Shown piece by piece: positions 10,979 through 18,464 of a stretch of DNA of 64,000 bases. Location: NCBI RefSeq assembly GCF_032681285.1, contig NZ_CP136336.1, positions 545,001 through 609,000 of the forward strand, given 5' to 3'. The notes below the pieces were generated by a model that saw nothing but the letters and a program-made list of their open reading frames with translations, was not told where the DNA came from and ran no database searches. Position numbers and translations under genes: made by a program. The DNA comes from Piscinibacter gummiphilus. Its GTDB lineage: Bacteria; Pseudomonadota; Gammaproteobacteria; Burkholderiales; Burkholderiaceae_C. How positions within the stretch are numbered: position 1 is the first letter of the stretch; the number at the start of each line of letters is the position of its first letter.

Positions 10979-11749
10979 TCAATCGGCTCTGGAGGATTCC
11001 ACGGCATGCCAGCGCCCGAGCAGGGCACGCGACAGCGCATTGAAGCTCCAGAAGATCAGCACGCCGGTCAGCACCAGCAGGGCCAACGCGGCAAACATCT
11101 TCGGCGTCTCGGTGCGGAAGCTCGCTTCGAGGATGCGCGAGGCGAGGCCCGTTTCGCGGCCCGCGGCGCCGGCCACCATCTCGGCGGTGACGGCGCCGAT
11201 CAGGCTCAGGCCGCCGGAGATTTTCAGCCCCGCCACGAAGTAGGGCAAGGCGCTCGGCACCAGCAGCCAGCGCAGGCGCTGCACCCGTGTGGCGCGGTAG
11301 AGGCGGAAGAGATCGCGCAGTTGCGGGTCGGCCGCGCGCAAGCCGATCACAGTGTTGGAGAGGATGGGAAAGAAGGCGACGATCCAGGCGCACAGCAGCA
11401 GCGCGGCGGTGGTGCTCTCGACGTAGATGAGGATCAGCGGCGCCACGGCCACGATGGGTGTCACCTGCAGCACCACGGCAATCGGAAAGAGCGCGTGCTC
11501 GACCGGCCGCGAGAGCGCAAAGACAGCGGCGATCAACACACCGCCAGCACACGCGAGCAGCAGCGCGCCGAAGGTGATTTTGAGCGTGAACCACCAGCTC
11601 GCCGCCAGCGAGCCGAAGTTGGCCACCAGCGTCTGCACCACGAGGCTGGGTGCGGGCAGCGTGTAGTGGGGAATGTGGGCGAGGCGCACCAGCGCTTCCC
11701 ACGCCGCGACCAGCGCCAGCAGGGTCAACACCGGCAATGCGCGCCGCAT
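10979..11749 (-). CDS. ABC transporter permease
   Basis: The 256-aa integral membrane protein has about six hydrophobic helices and a BPD_transp_1 domain. The cytoplasmic EAA-like loop is seen in LYRATRVQRLRWLLVPSALP near residue 155. The start ATG at 11749 overlaps the stop of the ATPase gene by one base (TGATG), indicating coupled translation. Family-wise it groups with SsuC/TauC/ThiX-type permeases that pair with NMT1/THI5-type binding proteins such as the adjacent one. Confidence 0.9.
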   Translation of the reverse strand: MRRALPVLTLLALVAAWEALVRLAHIPHYTLPAPSLVVQTLVANFGSLAASWWFTLKITFGALLLACAGGVLIAAVFALSRPVEHALFPIAVVLQVTPIVAVAPLILIYVESTTAALLLCAWIVAFFPILSNTVIGLRAADPQLRDLFRLYRATRVQRLRWLLVPSALPYFVAGLKISGGLSLIGAVTAEMVAGAAGRETGLASRILEASFRTETPKMFAALALLVLTGVLIFWSFNALSRALLGRWHAVESSRAD

Positions 11750-12507
11750 CAGCTGGCCACCTGTGACGCTTCGAGCGCCTGGCCGATGCGCTGGCAGATG
11801 TGGAGGAAGCGATCGGAACTGCGAAACGCCGGGCGGCGCGGGTAGGGCTCGTCGACCACCACCTCGTCGACCACCCGCCCGGGCCGTGCGCCCATCACCA
11901 GCACGCGCTGGCTGAGGTACACCGCCTCGTAGATGCTGTGCGTCACGAAGAGCACCGCCAGCGTGCTTGCCTGCCACCAGTGCAGCAGGTCGTCGTTGAG
12001 TTTCTGGCGGGTGAACTCGTCGAGCGCGGCGAAGGGCTCGTCCATCAGCAGCACCCGCGGTTGGGCGACCAGTGCGCGTGCGATCGAGGCGCGCATCTTC
12101 ATGCCACCGGACAGTTCGGCCGGGTGGGCCTGGGCGAAGTCGGCGAGGCCCACGAGGCGCAGCACGGCGTCGACACGCTCCGCCGCCTGTGCACGCGACT
12201 GGCCGGCGATGCGCAACGGCAGCCACACGTTGTCGAACACGCTGGCCCAGGGCATCAGCGTGGCGTCCTGGAAGACGCAGGCGGTGTCGGCCGGGGCGCG
12301 GCGCTCGAGCGCCGGGGCGGACACGTTGCCGCGTGTGGCCCCGTCGAGCCCTGCGACGAGCCTCAGCACGCTGCTCTTGCCGCAACCCGAAGGCCCGAGC
12401 AGCGACACGAACTCATGCGGGCCCACGGCCAGCGACACGTCGTGCAAGGCCAGCACGCCATTGGCGTAGCGCTTGTCGACGTGGTCCAGCGAGAGCAGGG
12501 GCGGCAT
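11749..12507 (-). CDS. ABC transporter ATP-binding protein
   Basis: The 252-aa ATPase has Walker A GPSGCGKSS at residues 38-46, the ABC signature AELSGGMKMR near 130, Walker B RVLLMDEPFAALDE near 155 and the H-loop VLFVTHSIYEAVYL near 190. It belongs to the SsuB/TauB/ThiZ-like group and would power the importer encoded just downstream. The stop overlaps the permease start. A small unknown gene ends 23 bases upstream on the same strand, so the operon may begin further upstream. Confidence 0.92.
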   Translation of the reverse strand: MPPLLSLDHVDKRYANGVLALHDVSLAVGPHEFVSLLGPSGCGKSSVLRLVAGLDGATRGNVSAPALERRAPADTACVFQDATLMPWASVFDNVWLPLRIAGQSRAQAAERVDAVLRLVGLADFAQAHPAELSGGMKMRASIARALVAQPRVLLMDEPFAALDEFTRQKLNDDLLHWWQASTLAVLFVTHSIYEAVYLSQRVLVMGARPGRVVDEVVVDEPYPRRPAFRSSDRFLHICQRIGQALEASQVAS

Positions 12508-12530
12508 GGCCGCGAGTGTGCCCTAGGGCC

Positions 12531-12800
12531 TCACAGGCGCCTCACGCCCGGCAGGTGGCCGATCAGGTGCCCATCGAGGTAGAGCGCGCCTTCCGGAGCG
12601 CCGGCGTCGGCGTAGAACTCCAGCGTCTCGGGCAGCACCGGCGGGGTCGCGATCCTGGGTTCGCCCACGCGCTGTGCCATGCGCGCCAGCAGGCGACTCG
12701 CGCTTCGCAGGACGGCGGCGGCCAGGCGCCGCAGGGGGTGGGCGGGAGGGCGGGGCGTGGCCTCGGCGGGGGTCCACGTCACGAGTCTGAGATGGGTCAT
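12531..12800 (-). CDS. small protein of unknown function (89 aa)
   Basis: The predicted protein starts at ATG 12800 (MTHLRLVTWTP) and has a basic, alanine/arginine-rich N-terminal half. A more conserved-looking C-terminus reads LEFYADAGAPEGALYLDGHL. I recognise this ending as a recurring motif in small Burkholderiales proteins but know no function for it. There is no signal peptide or membrane helix. It lies between the 55-aa gene (stop at 12843) and the ABC ATPase, all on one strand, and so may be controlled by the operator/attenuator upstream. Confidence 0.6.
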   Translation of the reverse strand: MTHLRLVTWTPAEATPRPPAHPLRRLAAAVLRSASRLLARMAQRVGEPRIATPPVLPETLEFYADAGAPEGALYLDGHLIGHLPGVRRL

Positions 12801-12842
12801 GGTGAGGTCTTTCAGGCATTGCCCGCACGTGGCGGGCAAGGG

Positions 12843-13010
12843 TCATGGGCTGTCCTTGCGGGGGTCGAGCTGGGCCAGGGTCTGGCGCACTTCCTGGCGC
12901 GATCGTTGGCGCTGCGCGCCGGTGCCAAGTCGGTGGCTGCCGGCCCGGCGGCCGCGTGCGGCGGCGGCAAACGGGTTGCGTGGCTTTGGTTTGGCGATGA
13001 CGAACTTCAT
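12843..13010 (-). CDS. small basic protein of unknown function (55 aa)
   Basis: The short ORF begins MKFVIAKPKPRNPFAAAARG and is very rich in Lys, Arg and Pro, with no membrane segment, so it could bind nucleic acid. The ATG at 13010 has a good Shine-Dalgarno sequence (GGAG, six bases upstream). The N-terminal MKFVIAKPKPRNP looks like a conserved small-protein family in Burkholderiales. No function is known to me. It is the first gene after a leader peptide and a terminator hairpin, so its expression is probably attenuated. Confidence 0.6.
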   Translation of the reverse strand: MKFVIAKPKPRNPFAAAARGRRAGSHRLGTGAQRQRSRQEVRQTLAQLDPRKDSP

Positions 13011-13042
13011 GAGGCGCTCCTTGGCGGACGCGTGTCCGCACG

Positions 13043-13086
13043 ACGAAAACAAAACGGCCCGGGGCGTCTGACGCATCCCGGGCCGT
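13043..13086 (-). terminator. attenuator-like intrinsic terminator
   Basis: On the minus strand a perfect 10-bp stem (ACGGCCCGGG at 13086-13077 with its complement at 13063-13054) encloses a 13-base loop. It is followed at once by TTTTGTTTT. It lies between the leader ORF stop (13111) and the 55-aa gene start (13010), the position of an attenuator. It could alternatively be the ordinary terminator of the upstream XRE-like gene. Confidence 0.75.
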
Positions 13087-13091
13087 GCGGC

Positions 13092-13108
13092 GCTCTTGGG
13101 GCAAGAGC
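13092..13108 (-). other. small hairpin between leader ORF and terminator
   Basis: A 6-bp stem GCTCTT/AAGAGC with a five-base loop lies just after the leader peptide stop and before the terminator stem. It could be a pause hairpin, or it could compete in the alternative folds of the putative attenuator. This is a structural observation only. Confidence 0.4.
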
Positions 13109-13110
13109 AC

Positions 13111-13206
13111 TCAGGTGAGCAACGGCCCTGGCGGCGCCACCACGACGATGGCTGCATCGACGACGCACGATCGGCGTGGGGTCGGCAGGCAGGCGAATGT
13201 CGGCAT
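13111..13206 (-). CDS. putative leader peptide (31 aa), branched-chain-residue-rich end
   Basis: The ORF begins MPTFACLPTPRR and ends DAAIVVVAPPGPLLT. The run Ile-Val-Val-Val (codons at 13149-13138), followed by Leu-Leu, recalls ilv/leu leader peptides. A partial Shine-Dalgarno sequence (GGA, about eight bases upstream) precedes the ATG. The codons for GPP (CCAGGGCCGT, 13131-13122) can pair 9 of 10 bases with the 5' arm of the downstream terminator stem, an arrangement expected for an antiterminator. The downstream genes are not recognisable amino-acid biosynthesis genes, which is odd for such a leader. Regulation is inferred. Confidence 0.5.
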   Translation of the reverse strand: MPTFACLPTPRRSCVVDAAIVVVAPPGPLLT

Positions 13207-13265
13207 GGCGTTCCGGGTGGATGTGAATCGGTGGGGTGTCGCTGCGGTACGAGCAGGCGCCGCAA

Positions 13266-13303
13266 CTTGCGCAAATGATAAACAGTTGATTATCTTGCGC
13301 AAG
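13266..13303 (-). promoter_or_regulatory. putative promoter with two CTTGCGCAA operator copies
   Basis: CTTGCGCAA occurs at 13266-13274 and again, as the full palindrome CTTGCGCAAG, at 13294-13303. On the minus strand TTGCGC (13302-13297) and TATCAT (13280-13275) form plausible -35 and -10 boxes with a 16-base spacer. This puts transcription start near 13268, about 60 bases before the leader ORF. One operator copy would cover the -35 box and the other the start site. The region is AT-rich against its surroundings. Confidence 0.55.
13275..13294. repeat. shared bipartite motif, copy A
   Basis: On the plus strand this reads ATGATAAA, three bases, then TTGATTATC. Copy B upstream of the XRE-like gene has the same half-sites with a six-base spacer. 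The shared halves suggest a common binding site. Two copies are few, so chance is not excluded. Confidence 0.35.
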
Positions 13304-13330
13304 AGGTGTTGCTCACCTTTTTCTAGGGGG

Positions 13331-13906
13331 TCAGCGCTTTCGCTTCAGCGGCGCCACGCCGGCCTGGGTGCTGAGCCAGAGCGTGTGCGGGTCGTCGGTC
13401 GGAGCGGGTTTCTTCGCTGCCGCAGTCGGCGCGGGCGGCGCTGGGGCCAGCACTTCGCCGAGGAGGTCGAGCAGGCGCGTGCGGGCGCGTTGCGGGTGGC
13501 GCCGGTAGTAGGTCAGCACGAGACCGACGATGAAGCGTTCGTCGTCGTCCTGCGGCATGGTGGGTGCGGGTTCCGGATCGGCCTGCAGGGCGCTTGCGCC
13601 CGGGGTGCCGGTGCCATGCGGCTCGTCCATCCAGCCCACGGGTTTGTGGCTCAGCTGCTCGAACTGGCGCGCGAGGCGCTCGCCGATCTGGCGCGAGCGG
13701 CCCTTGATCTGGCTCCAGTAGCTGGGCTGGATCTGCAGCCGCTCTGCAAAGCGGCGCTCCAGGCCGCGCAGGGTGGCGGCATCGGCATGTTTGACGGTGG
13801 CGTGCACGAACTCGTCGAACAGCGCCATTGCGTTGTCCAGGCGGATCTGCGCCACGTCGTGGTGGGCGGACGGCATGGGCCGCGATGATAAATCTTTGTT
13901 GAGCAT
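13331..13906 (-). CDS. XRE-like helix-turn-helix protein, unknown role
   Basis: The 191-aa soluble protein contains a helical segment LQIQPSYWSQIKGRSRQIGE near residues 55-75 that fits a Cro/XRE-like helix-turn-helix. The C-terminal half is proline/alanine-rich, ending in the basic APLKRKR. It could be a transcription regulator of the downstream leader/operator unit or of divergent purT, but no experimental family function is known to me. The first ATG (13906) may be preceded in evolution by a shorter start at 13876 (MPSAHHD), because the first ten codons overlap a motif shared with the downstream promoter. Confidence 0.55.
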   Translation of the reverse strand: MLNKDLSSRPMPSAHHDVAQIRLDNAMALFDEFVHATVKHADAATLRGLERRFAERLQIQPSYWSQIKGRSRQIGERLARQFEQLSHKPVGWMDEPHGTGTPGASALQADPEPAPTMPQDDDERFIVGLVLTYYRRHPQRARTRLLDLLGEVLAPAPPAPTAAAKKPAPTDDPHTLWLSTQAGVAPLKRKR

Positions 13907-13907
13907 C
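13885..13907. repeat. shared bipartite motif, copy B
   Basis: On the plus strand this reads ATGATAAA, six bases, then TTGAGCATC, matching copy A at 13275-13294 in both halves. It overlaps the first codons of the XRE-like gene and lies about 45 bases upstream of purT. Autoregulation is a possibility, not shown. Confidence 0.35.
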
Positions 13908-13950
13908 GTCTTTCTAGAATGGCGCCTCGTTCAGCACTTCAAGAGCTCCT

Positions 13951-15153
13951 ATGACGACCCTCGGCACCCCCCTGTCCCCTTCGGCCACGAAAGTCATGCT
14001 GCTGGGCAGCGGCGAGCTGGGCAAGGAAGTGCTGATCGCGCTGCAGCGCCTGGGCGTAGAGACGATCGCCGTCGACCGCTACGAGCACGCCCCCGGCCAG
14101 CAGGTGGCGCACCATGCCCGCACCATCACGATGAGCGACCCGGCGCAGCTCAAGGCGTTGATCGAGGCCGAGCGGCCCCATCTCGTCGTGCCCGAGATCG
14201 AGGCGATCGCCACGCCGATGCTCGAAGAACTCGAGGCCGCGGGCACCGTGCGTGTGATTCCGACGGCCCGCGCCGCGCGCCTGACGATGGACCGCGAAGG
14301 CATCCGCCGCCTGGCGGCCGAGACGCTGAAGCTGCCGACCAGCCCTTATGTGTTCTGCGACTCGCTGCAAGAGCTGCAAGCCGCCATCGACAAGGGGATC
14401 GGTTACCCCTGCATCGTCAAACCCGTGATGAGCAGCTCCGGCAAGGGCCAGAGCAAGATCGACGGCCCGGCCGACGTCCAGAGGGCGTGGGACTACGCGA
14501 TGGCCGGTGGCCGCGTCAGCCACGGCCGCGTGATCGTCGAAGGCTTCATCGATTTTGACTACGAGATCACCCAGCTCACCGTGCGCGCCCTCGGTGCGAA
14601 CGGCCAGGTCGAGACGCATTTCTGCGACCCCATCGGTCACATCCAGGTCAGCGGCGACTATGTGGAAAGCTGGCAGCCGCACCCCATGTCGCCGGTGGCG
14701 CTGCAGCGCTCGCGCGACATCGCCAAGGCCGTGACCGACAACCTCGGTGGCCAAGGCATCTTCGGCGTCGAGCTCTTCGTCAAAGGTGAGCAGGTCTGGT
14801 TCAGCGAGGTCAGCCCACGCCCGCACGACACCGGCATGGTCACCATGATCACGCAGTGGCAGAACGAATTCGAGCTGCACGCCCGCGCCATCCTCGGCCT
14901 GCCGGTCAACACAGCGCTCAAGAGCCCGGGCGCGAGCGCGGTGATCTACGGCGGCGTCGACGCGGCCGGCATCGCCTTCGACGGTGTCGACGAGGCGCTG
15001 CGGCTGCCCAACACCGAGCTGCGCCTCTTTGGCAAGCCTGAAAGCTTCGTGAAACGCCGCATGGGCGTGGCGCTGGCCTTCGATGCCGACGTGGAGGTCG
15101 CACGCCGGAACGCCAAGGCCGCCGCCGCCAAGGTGAGGCCCCGGCGCGCCTGA
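13951..15153 (+). CDS. purT: formate-dependent phosphoribosylglycinamide formyltransferase
   Basis: PurT converts 5'-phosphoribosylglycinamide to its N-formyl derivative with formate and ATP, the folate-independent third step of purine synthesis. The 400-aa ATP-grasp protein has the N-terminal pre-ATP-grasp motif [14 protein letters not shown] near residue 14 and the GAR-binding [15 protein letters not shown] near 50. [17 protein letters not shown] near 155 is the ATP-binding loop, and [14 protein letters not shown] near 290 holds metal/ATP ligands. It is monocistronic, divergent from the XRE-like gene with 44 bases between starts. Confidence 0.97.
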   Translation: MTTLGTPLSPSATKVMLLGSGELGKEVLIALQRLGVETIAVDRYEHAPGQQVAHHARTITMSDPAQLKALIEAERPHLVVPEIEAIATPMLEELEAAGTVRVIPTARAARLTMDREGIRRLAAETLKLPTSPYVFCDSLQELQAAIDKGIGYPCIVKPVMSSSGKGQSKIDGPADVQRAWDYAMAGGRVSHGRVIVEGFIDFDYEITQLTVRALGANGQVETHFCDPIGHIQVSGDYVESWQPHPMSPVALQRSRDIAKAVTDNLGGQGIFGVELFVKGEQVWFSEVSPRPHDTGMVTMITQWQNEFELHARAILGLPVNTALKSPGASAVIYGGVDAAGIAFDGVDEALRLPNTELRLFGKPESFVKRRMGVALAFDADVEVARRNAKAAAAKVRPRRA

Positions 15154-15310
15154 GGTGCTGCCTTGCAACACGGATTTGCAGGTCAGCGCGCACTTTGTCA
15201 CGGCGCCATGAGCCATCGGGCCTGACAAGTCGGCACAGCCTCGTTACGCTCAGGGTCTTGCGCAGCGACGCCCGCCCCCGACGGCACGCGCTGCGAGGGA
15301 AGGGGCGACG

Positions 15311-15712
15311 ATGGACGTGATGGGAATTGCAACGGCACTGAGCGCCGGCCTGGTCGGTGCTGCGCTGGGCGCCGCCGTGACGTGGCGCGTCATCGGCAGC
15401 CGAGCGGCGGCCCGCCATGCCCGGCTCGTGGCCGCGGCTCGCGAGCAGGTCGCCGCCAGCACCCAGAACGCGCGGGCTGTGAACGCGCGCCTCCAAGCCG
15501 AACTGGAAAAGGAAAAGCTGTCGGCCCGTGAACGCCAGGCTGCGTTTGCCGCCGAGCAGCGCTCGTCCGTCACGCGGCTGGAAGGCCAGTTGCGTTTCGC
15601 CTATGCCGAGATCGATCGCCTGAACGCCGCCGCGCGTGGCACTGGCGCGATGCCCGCGGACGGCGTCACCGATGGCAGCGGCTTCGCGCTGACGCGCCCG
15701 TTCGAGCGCTGA
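15311..15712 (+). CDS. membrane-anchored coiled-coil protein, unknown
   Basis: The 133-aa protein has one N-terminal hydrophobic helix (residues about 5-28). A charged, alanine/glutamate-rich helix follows (about 40-105), including LQAELEKEKLSARERQAAFA, and is predicted to be a coiled coil. A disordered tail ends the protein. The layout resembles small inner-membrane proteins with a cytoplasmic or periplasmic coil, but I recognise no family. A Shine-Dalgarno-like GGAAGGGG precedes the ATG. It stands alone between purT and the aryl-polyene operon. Confidence 0.6.
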   Translation: MDVMGIATALSAGLVGAALGAAVTWRVIGSRAAARHARLVAAAREQVAASTQNARAVNARLQAELEKEKLSARERQAAFAAEQRSSVTRLEGQLRFAYAEIDRLNAAARGTGAMPADGVTDGSGFALTRPFER

Positions 15713-15744
15713 CGCCCCGCGTTTTCACCCGTGTGGGCGGGGCG
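15713..15744 (+). terminator. GC-rich hairpin after the coiled-coil gene
   Basis: An 8-bp perfect stem CGCCCCGC/GCGGGGCG with a 16-base loop begins at the gene's stop. It lacks a T-run, so it is at best a weak or Rho-assisted terminator. It separates the upstream gene from the aryl-polyene operon. Confidence 0.35.
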
Positions 15745-15834
15745 ATTGCCATACCCCCGTTTGATAAACTCCGACCCCCGCCGAACCGGGCCTGCGCGCA
15801 CCCGCGCCACGGCCACCACCCACCGATTTCACGC

Positions 15835-16104
15835 ATGACTTCCACCCAAACCGAGCTTCAGCGCGAAGTGGCCGCGCTGCTCGTCGAAGCGCTCAACCTC
15901 GAGACCGCGCCCGAGACGATCGACCCGCAGGCCCCGCTCTACGGCGAAGGCCTAGGGCTGGATTCGATCGACATCCTCGAAGTCGCCCTCGTGGTGTCGC
16001 AGCGCTACGGCTTCCAGCTGCGCTCGGACGACCAGGACAACGTGCGCATCTTCACCTCGCTCGCCAGCCTGACGGACCACATCGCCGCCAACCGCACGAA
16101 GTGA
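15835..16104 (+). CDS. acyl carrier protein of the aryl-polyene cluster
   Basis: The 89-aa phosphopantetheine carrier has the attachment motif GLGLDSIDILE with Ser44. As the first gene of the rightward operon, it is expected to carry the hydroxybenzoyl starter and the growing polyene chain, like the ApeE/ApeF ACPs of the E. coli aryl-polyene pathway. ATG at 15835 (MTSTQTELQRE) is chosen over an in-frame upstream start whose extension is low-complexity and proline-rich. The next gene starts a few bases after its stop. Confidence 0.88.
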   Translation: MTSTQTELQREVAALLVEALNLETAPETIDPQAPLYGEGLGLDSIDILEVALVVSQRYGFQLRSDDQDNVRIFTSLASLTDHIAANRTK

Positions 16105-16114
16105 GGTGAGTGGC

Positions 16115-16774
16115 ATGCAAGCCCGCATTGCCTTGCGCGTCGGCCTGGTGCTCGGGGTCGGCCTGCTGTACGTGCTGGCCTCGCACTGGCTGATGACGCA
16201 GACCGAAGCGTCGGCCTGGAACGTCGTCGGCGTGCTGTCGCCGATGCTCGTGATCCTGATCCTGGGCACGTGGCGCAGTGGTCACCGGGCTGTGGCCCTC
16301 TGCGCGGCGCTCGTGCTGGCGACTCTTTGCGTGCTGGCGATGCTCGGCATCCAGGTCCCCTCGCATGTGCTGTACCTGCTGCAGCACGCCGGCATCAATT
16401 TCTTCCTCGCGCTCTTCTTCGGCAGCACGCTTCGGCCGGGCCGGATTTCCATCATCACCGCCGTGGCGCAGCGCGTGCATGGCAAGGATCTGCCGCCGGC
16501 GCATTTCGCCTACACCCGACAGGTGACGGCGGCCTGGACGATCTTCTTCCTCGTGATCGTCGCCATCTCGCTGGTGCTCTTCTTCGGCTTCAGCTTCGAC
16601 ACCTGGGCCGTTTTCGCCAACCTGATCACCCCCATCGCCACCGCCACCATGTTCATCGGCGAGTTTTCGTTGCGCTACCGCCTGCACCCCGAATTCGCGC
16701 GGTCCACCGTGGCCGATGCGATCAATGCCTACATGAACACCAGCAAGCCCGCGGCGCCGCGGGTGCCGCAGTGA
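16115..16774 (+). CDS. polytopic membrane protein of the aryl-polyene cluster (COG4648-like)
   Basis: The 219-aa protein has about six hydrophobic helices and basic loops. It resembles the unassigned membrane protein that regularly accompanies aryl-polyene ACPs and ligases (ApeG-like position). The ATG at 16115 is favoured by a strong GAGGTGAG sequence ending four bases upstream. A GTG at 16106 is also in frame. The stop overlaps the GTG start of the ligase gene. Function is unknown; a role in membrane assembly or transfer of the polyene is plausible from context only. Confidence 0.75.
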   Translation: MQARIALRVGLVLGVGLLYVLASHWLMTQTEASAWNVVGVLSPMLVILILGTWRSGHRAVALCAALVLATLCVLAMLGIQVPSHVLYLLQHAGINFFLALFFGSTLRPGRISIITAVAQRVHGKDLPPAHFAYTRQVTAAWTIFFLVIVAISLVLFFGFSFDTWAVFANLITPIATATMFIGEFSLRYRLHPEFARSTVADAINAYMNTSKPAAPRVPQ

Positions 16775-18141
16775 GCGCCTCGCCGCTGCTGTGGGCGGGT
16801 GACCTCGAGGCACCCCTCGCCTGGCGCCACGGCCAGCCCATTTCGCGCCGCCAGTACCTTGCCGACGTGGAGGCCCTGTCCGCCCGCCTGCCCGAGACCG
16901 GCGCGATGCTCAACCTGAGCGGCGACCGCTACCGCTTCGCGGTGGGCCTCGGCGCGGCGCTGCTGCGCGGCCAGCGCAGCCTGCTGCCGCCCAATTTCAC
17001 GCCCGACATGATCGAGCGCCTGAGCGCGCTCTTTCCCGGCACCTACGTGCTCACCGACCACGTGGCCGGCAGCACGGGGCTGCACACCGTCTGGCACGCC
17101 GAGGCCCACGCGCCCATCCCGGCCGCCCAGGCCGTTCCCGAGGTCGACGACGCCGCCATCGCGGTGCAGGTGCTGACCTCCGGCTCCACCGGCGCGCCGG
17201 TGCCGCACCCCAAGGCCTGGCACTACCTTCGGATCGGCGTCGAAGCCGAAGCGCAGCGCCTGGCCGAGCAGATGGGCTTGCCGAGCTTCACCGGCGTGAC
17301 CCTCGTCGCCACGGTGCCGGCGCAGCACATGTACGGCTTCGAGTCGAGCGTGCTGCTGTCGCTTCTGGCCGGTGCCACGATCGACACCGAGCGGCCGTTC
17401 TACCCTGCCGACATCGCCGCCGCCCTGGCCCGCGCGCCACGGCCGCGCATGCTGGTGACGACCCCGTTCCACCTCAAGTCGCTGGTCGAGTCGGGCGTCG
17501 AGCTGCCGGCGATCGACCTCACGCTGTGCGCCACCGCGCCGCTGTCGCCGCAGCTGGCCGCGCGGGCCGAGGCCGCGCTCGCCGCCCCGCTGATGGAGAT
17601 CTACGGCTCCACCGAAACCGGCCAGGTGGCCACGCGACGCACAGTGCAAGGCGCCGAATGGACCACCTTCAGCGGCGTGCACCTCACCGGCGACGCCGAG
17701 GCCGCCGTGGCGCAAGGCGGGCACGTGCCGCAGCCCACCACGCTCGCCGATGTGCTCGAAGTGCTGAGCCCCACGAGCTTCCGCCTGCTCGGCCGCTCCA
17801 ACGACCTCATCAACATCGCCGGCAAGCGCAGCTCGCTCGGCCACCTCAACTACCACCTCAACGGCATCGAAGGCGTGCGCGACGGCGCCTTCTGGCTCCC
17901 GCACGACGCCCCCGATGGCGTGGTCCGCCTGGTCGCCTTCGTGGTCGCGCCCGACGTGTCGGCCGAGGAGATCCACAAGCGCGTGGTCGCCGAGATGCGC
18001 CTGCGCGTCGACACGGCTTTCCTGCCGCGCCGCGTGGTGCAGGTGCCCGAACTGCCGCGGGTGCAGGGCACGGGCAAGCTGCCGACCGGCGCGTTCGCCG
18101 CCTGGGCCGAGCAGGCGTTGGCCGCCGCCTCGCGCCGCTGA
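16771..18141 (+). CDS. AMP-dependent aryl-ACP/CoA ligase of the aryl-polyene cluster
   Basis: The 456-aa adenylating enzyme should activate the hydroxybenzoate starter and load it on the ACP (ApeH-like). It has the phosphate-binding loop LTSGSTGAPVPHPK near residues 135-148, the core MEIYGSTETG near 275, the hinge LLGRSNDLINIAGKRSS near 340, and a C-terminal QGTGKLPTG with the likely catalytic lysine. It is shorter than typical acyl-CoA synthetases (about 550 aa), as usual for this subfamily. The start is the GTG at 16771, overlapping the previous stop (GTGA). Confidence 0.88.
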   Translation: MSASPLLWAGDLEAPLAWRHGQPISRRQYLADVEALSARLPETGAMLNLSGDRYRFAVGLGAALLRGQRSLLPPNFTPDMIERLSALFPGTYVLTDHVAGSTGLHTVWHAEAHAPIPAAQAVPEVDDAAIAVQVLTSGSTGAPVPHPKAWHYLRIGVEAEAQRLAEQMGLPSFTGVTLVATVPAQHMYGFESSVLLSLLAGATIDTERPFYPADIAAALARAPRPRMLVTTPFHLKSLVESGVELPAIDLTLCATAPLSPQLAARAEAALAAPLMEIYGSTETGQVATRRTVQGAEWTTFSGVHLTGDAEAAVAQGGHVPQPTTLADVLEVLSPTSFRLLGRSNDLINIAGKRSSLGHLNYHLNGIEGVRDGAFWLPHDAPDGVVRLVAFVVAPDVSAEEIHKRVVAEMRLRVDTAFLPRRVVQVPELPRVQGTGKLPTGAFAAWAEQALAAASRR

Positions 18142-18170
18142 GCCCTCCCATTCCTTTCGCGAGCGTTTCG

Positions 18171-18464
18171 GTGGACGTTTTCATTCCCCTCGACCATCCG
18201 GCGTTTGCCGGCCACTTCCCCGGCCAGCCCTTGCTGCCGGGTGTGTCGTTGCTGTCCGAAGTGCTGGAGGCCGTGCTGCGCGATCCGGCCCTGGCGGCTG
18301 CGGTCGGTGCCACGCCGCGCCTCGGGGCGGCCAAGTTTCTCTCGCCGGTGCGCCCGGGCAGCACCTTGTCGATCGTGTTCAGCGAGAGCGCGAGCGCCGT
18401 GCGCTTCGAGGTGAAGGTCGGTGAGCGAGCGGTGGCCTCGGGGCATTTCGAACGCACGCCATGA
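18171..18464 (+). CDS. hotdog-fold 3-hydroxyacyl-ACP dehydratase (ApeI-like)
   Basis: The roughly 97-aa protein contains DHPAFAGHFPGQPLLPGVSL near its N-terminus, the FabZ-type HFPG motif with the active-site histidine (His15 of this start). It would dehydrate 3-hydroxyacyl-ACP intermediates during polyene extension. The GTG at 18171 is the only convenient start after the ligase stop, although an atypical CTG overlapping that stop is also in frame. The gene ends in an ATGA overlap with the acyltransferase. It is short for the family, which fits the small ApeI group. Confidence 0.8.
   Translation: MDVFIPLDHPAFAGHFPGQPLLPGVSLLSEVLEAVLRDPALAAAVGATPRLGAAKFLSPVRPGSTLSIVFSESASAVRFEVKVGERAVASGHFERTP

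Noticed and set aside
15746..15770. A possible promoter TTGCCA ... GATAAA before the aryl-polyene operon.
   Set aside because: The spacer is only about eleven bases, too short for sigma-70; another promoter must exist but was not identified.
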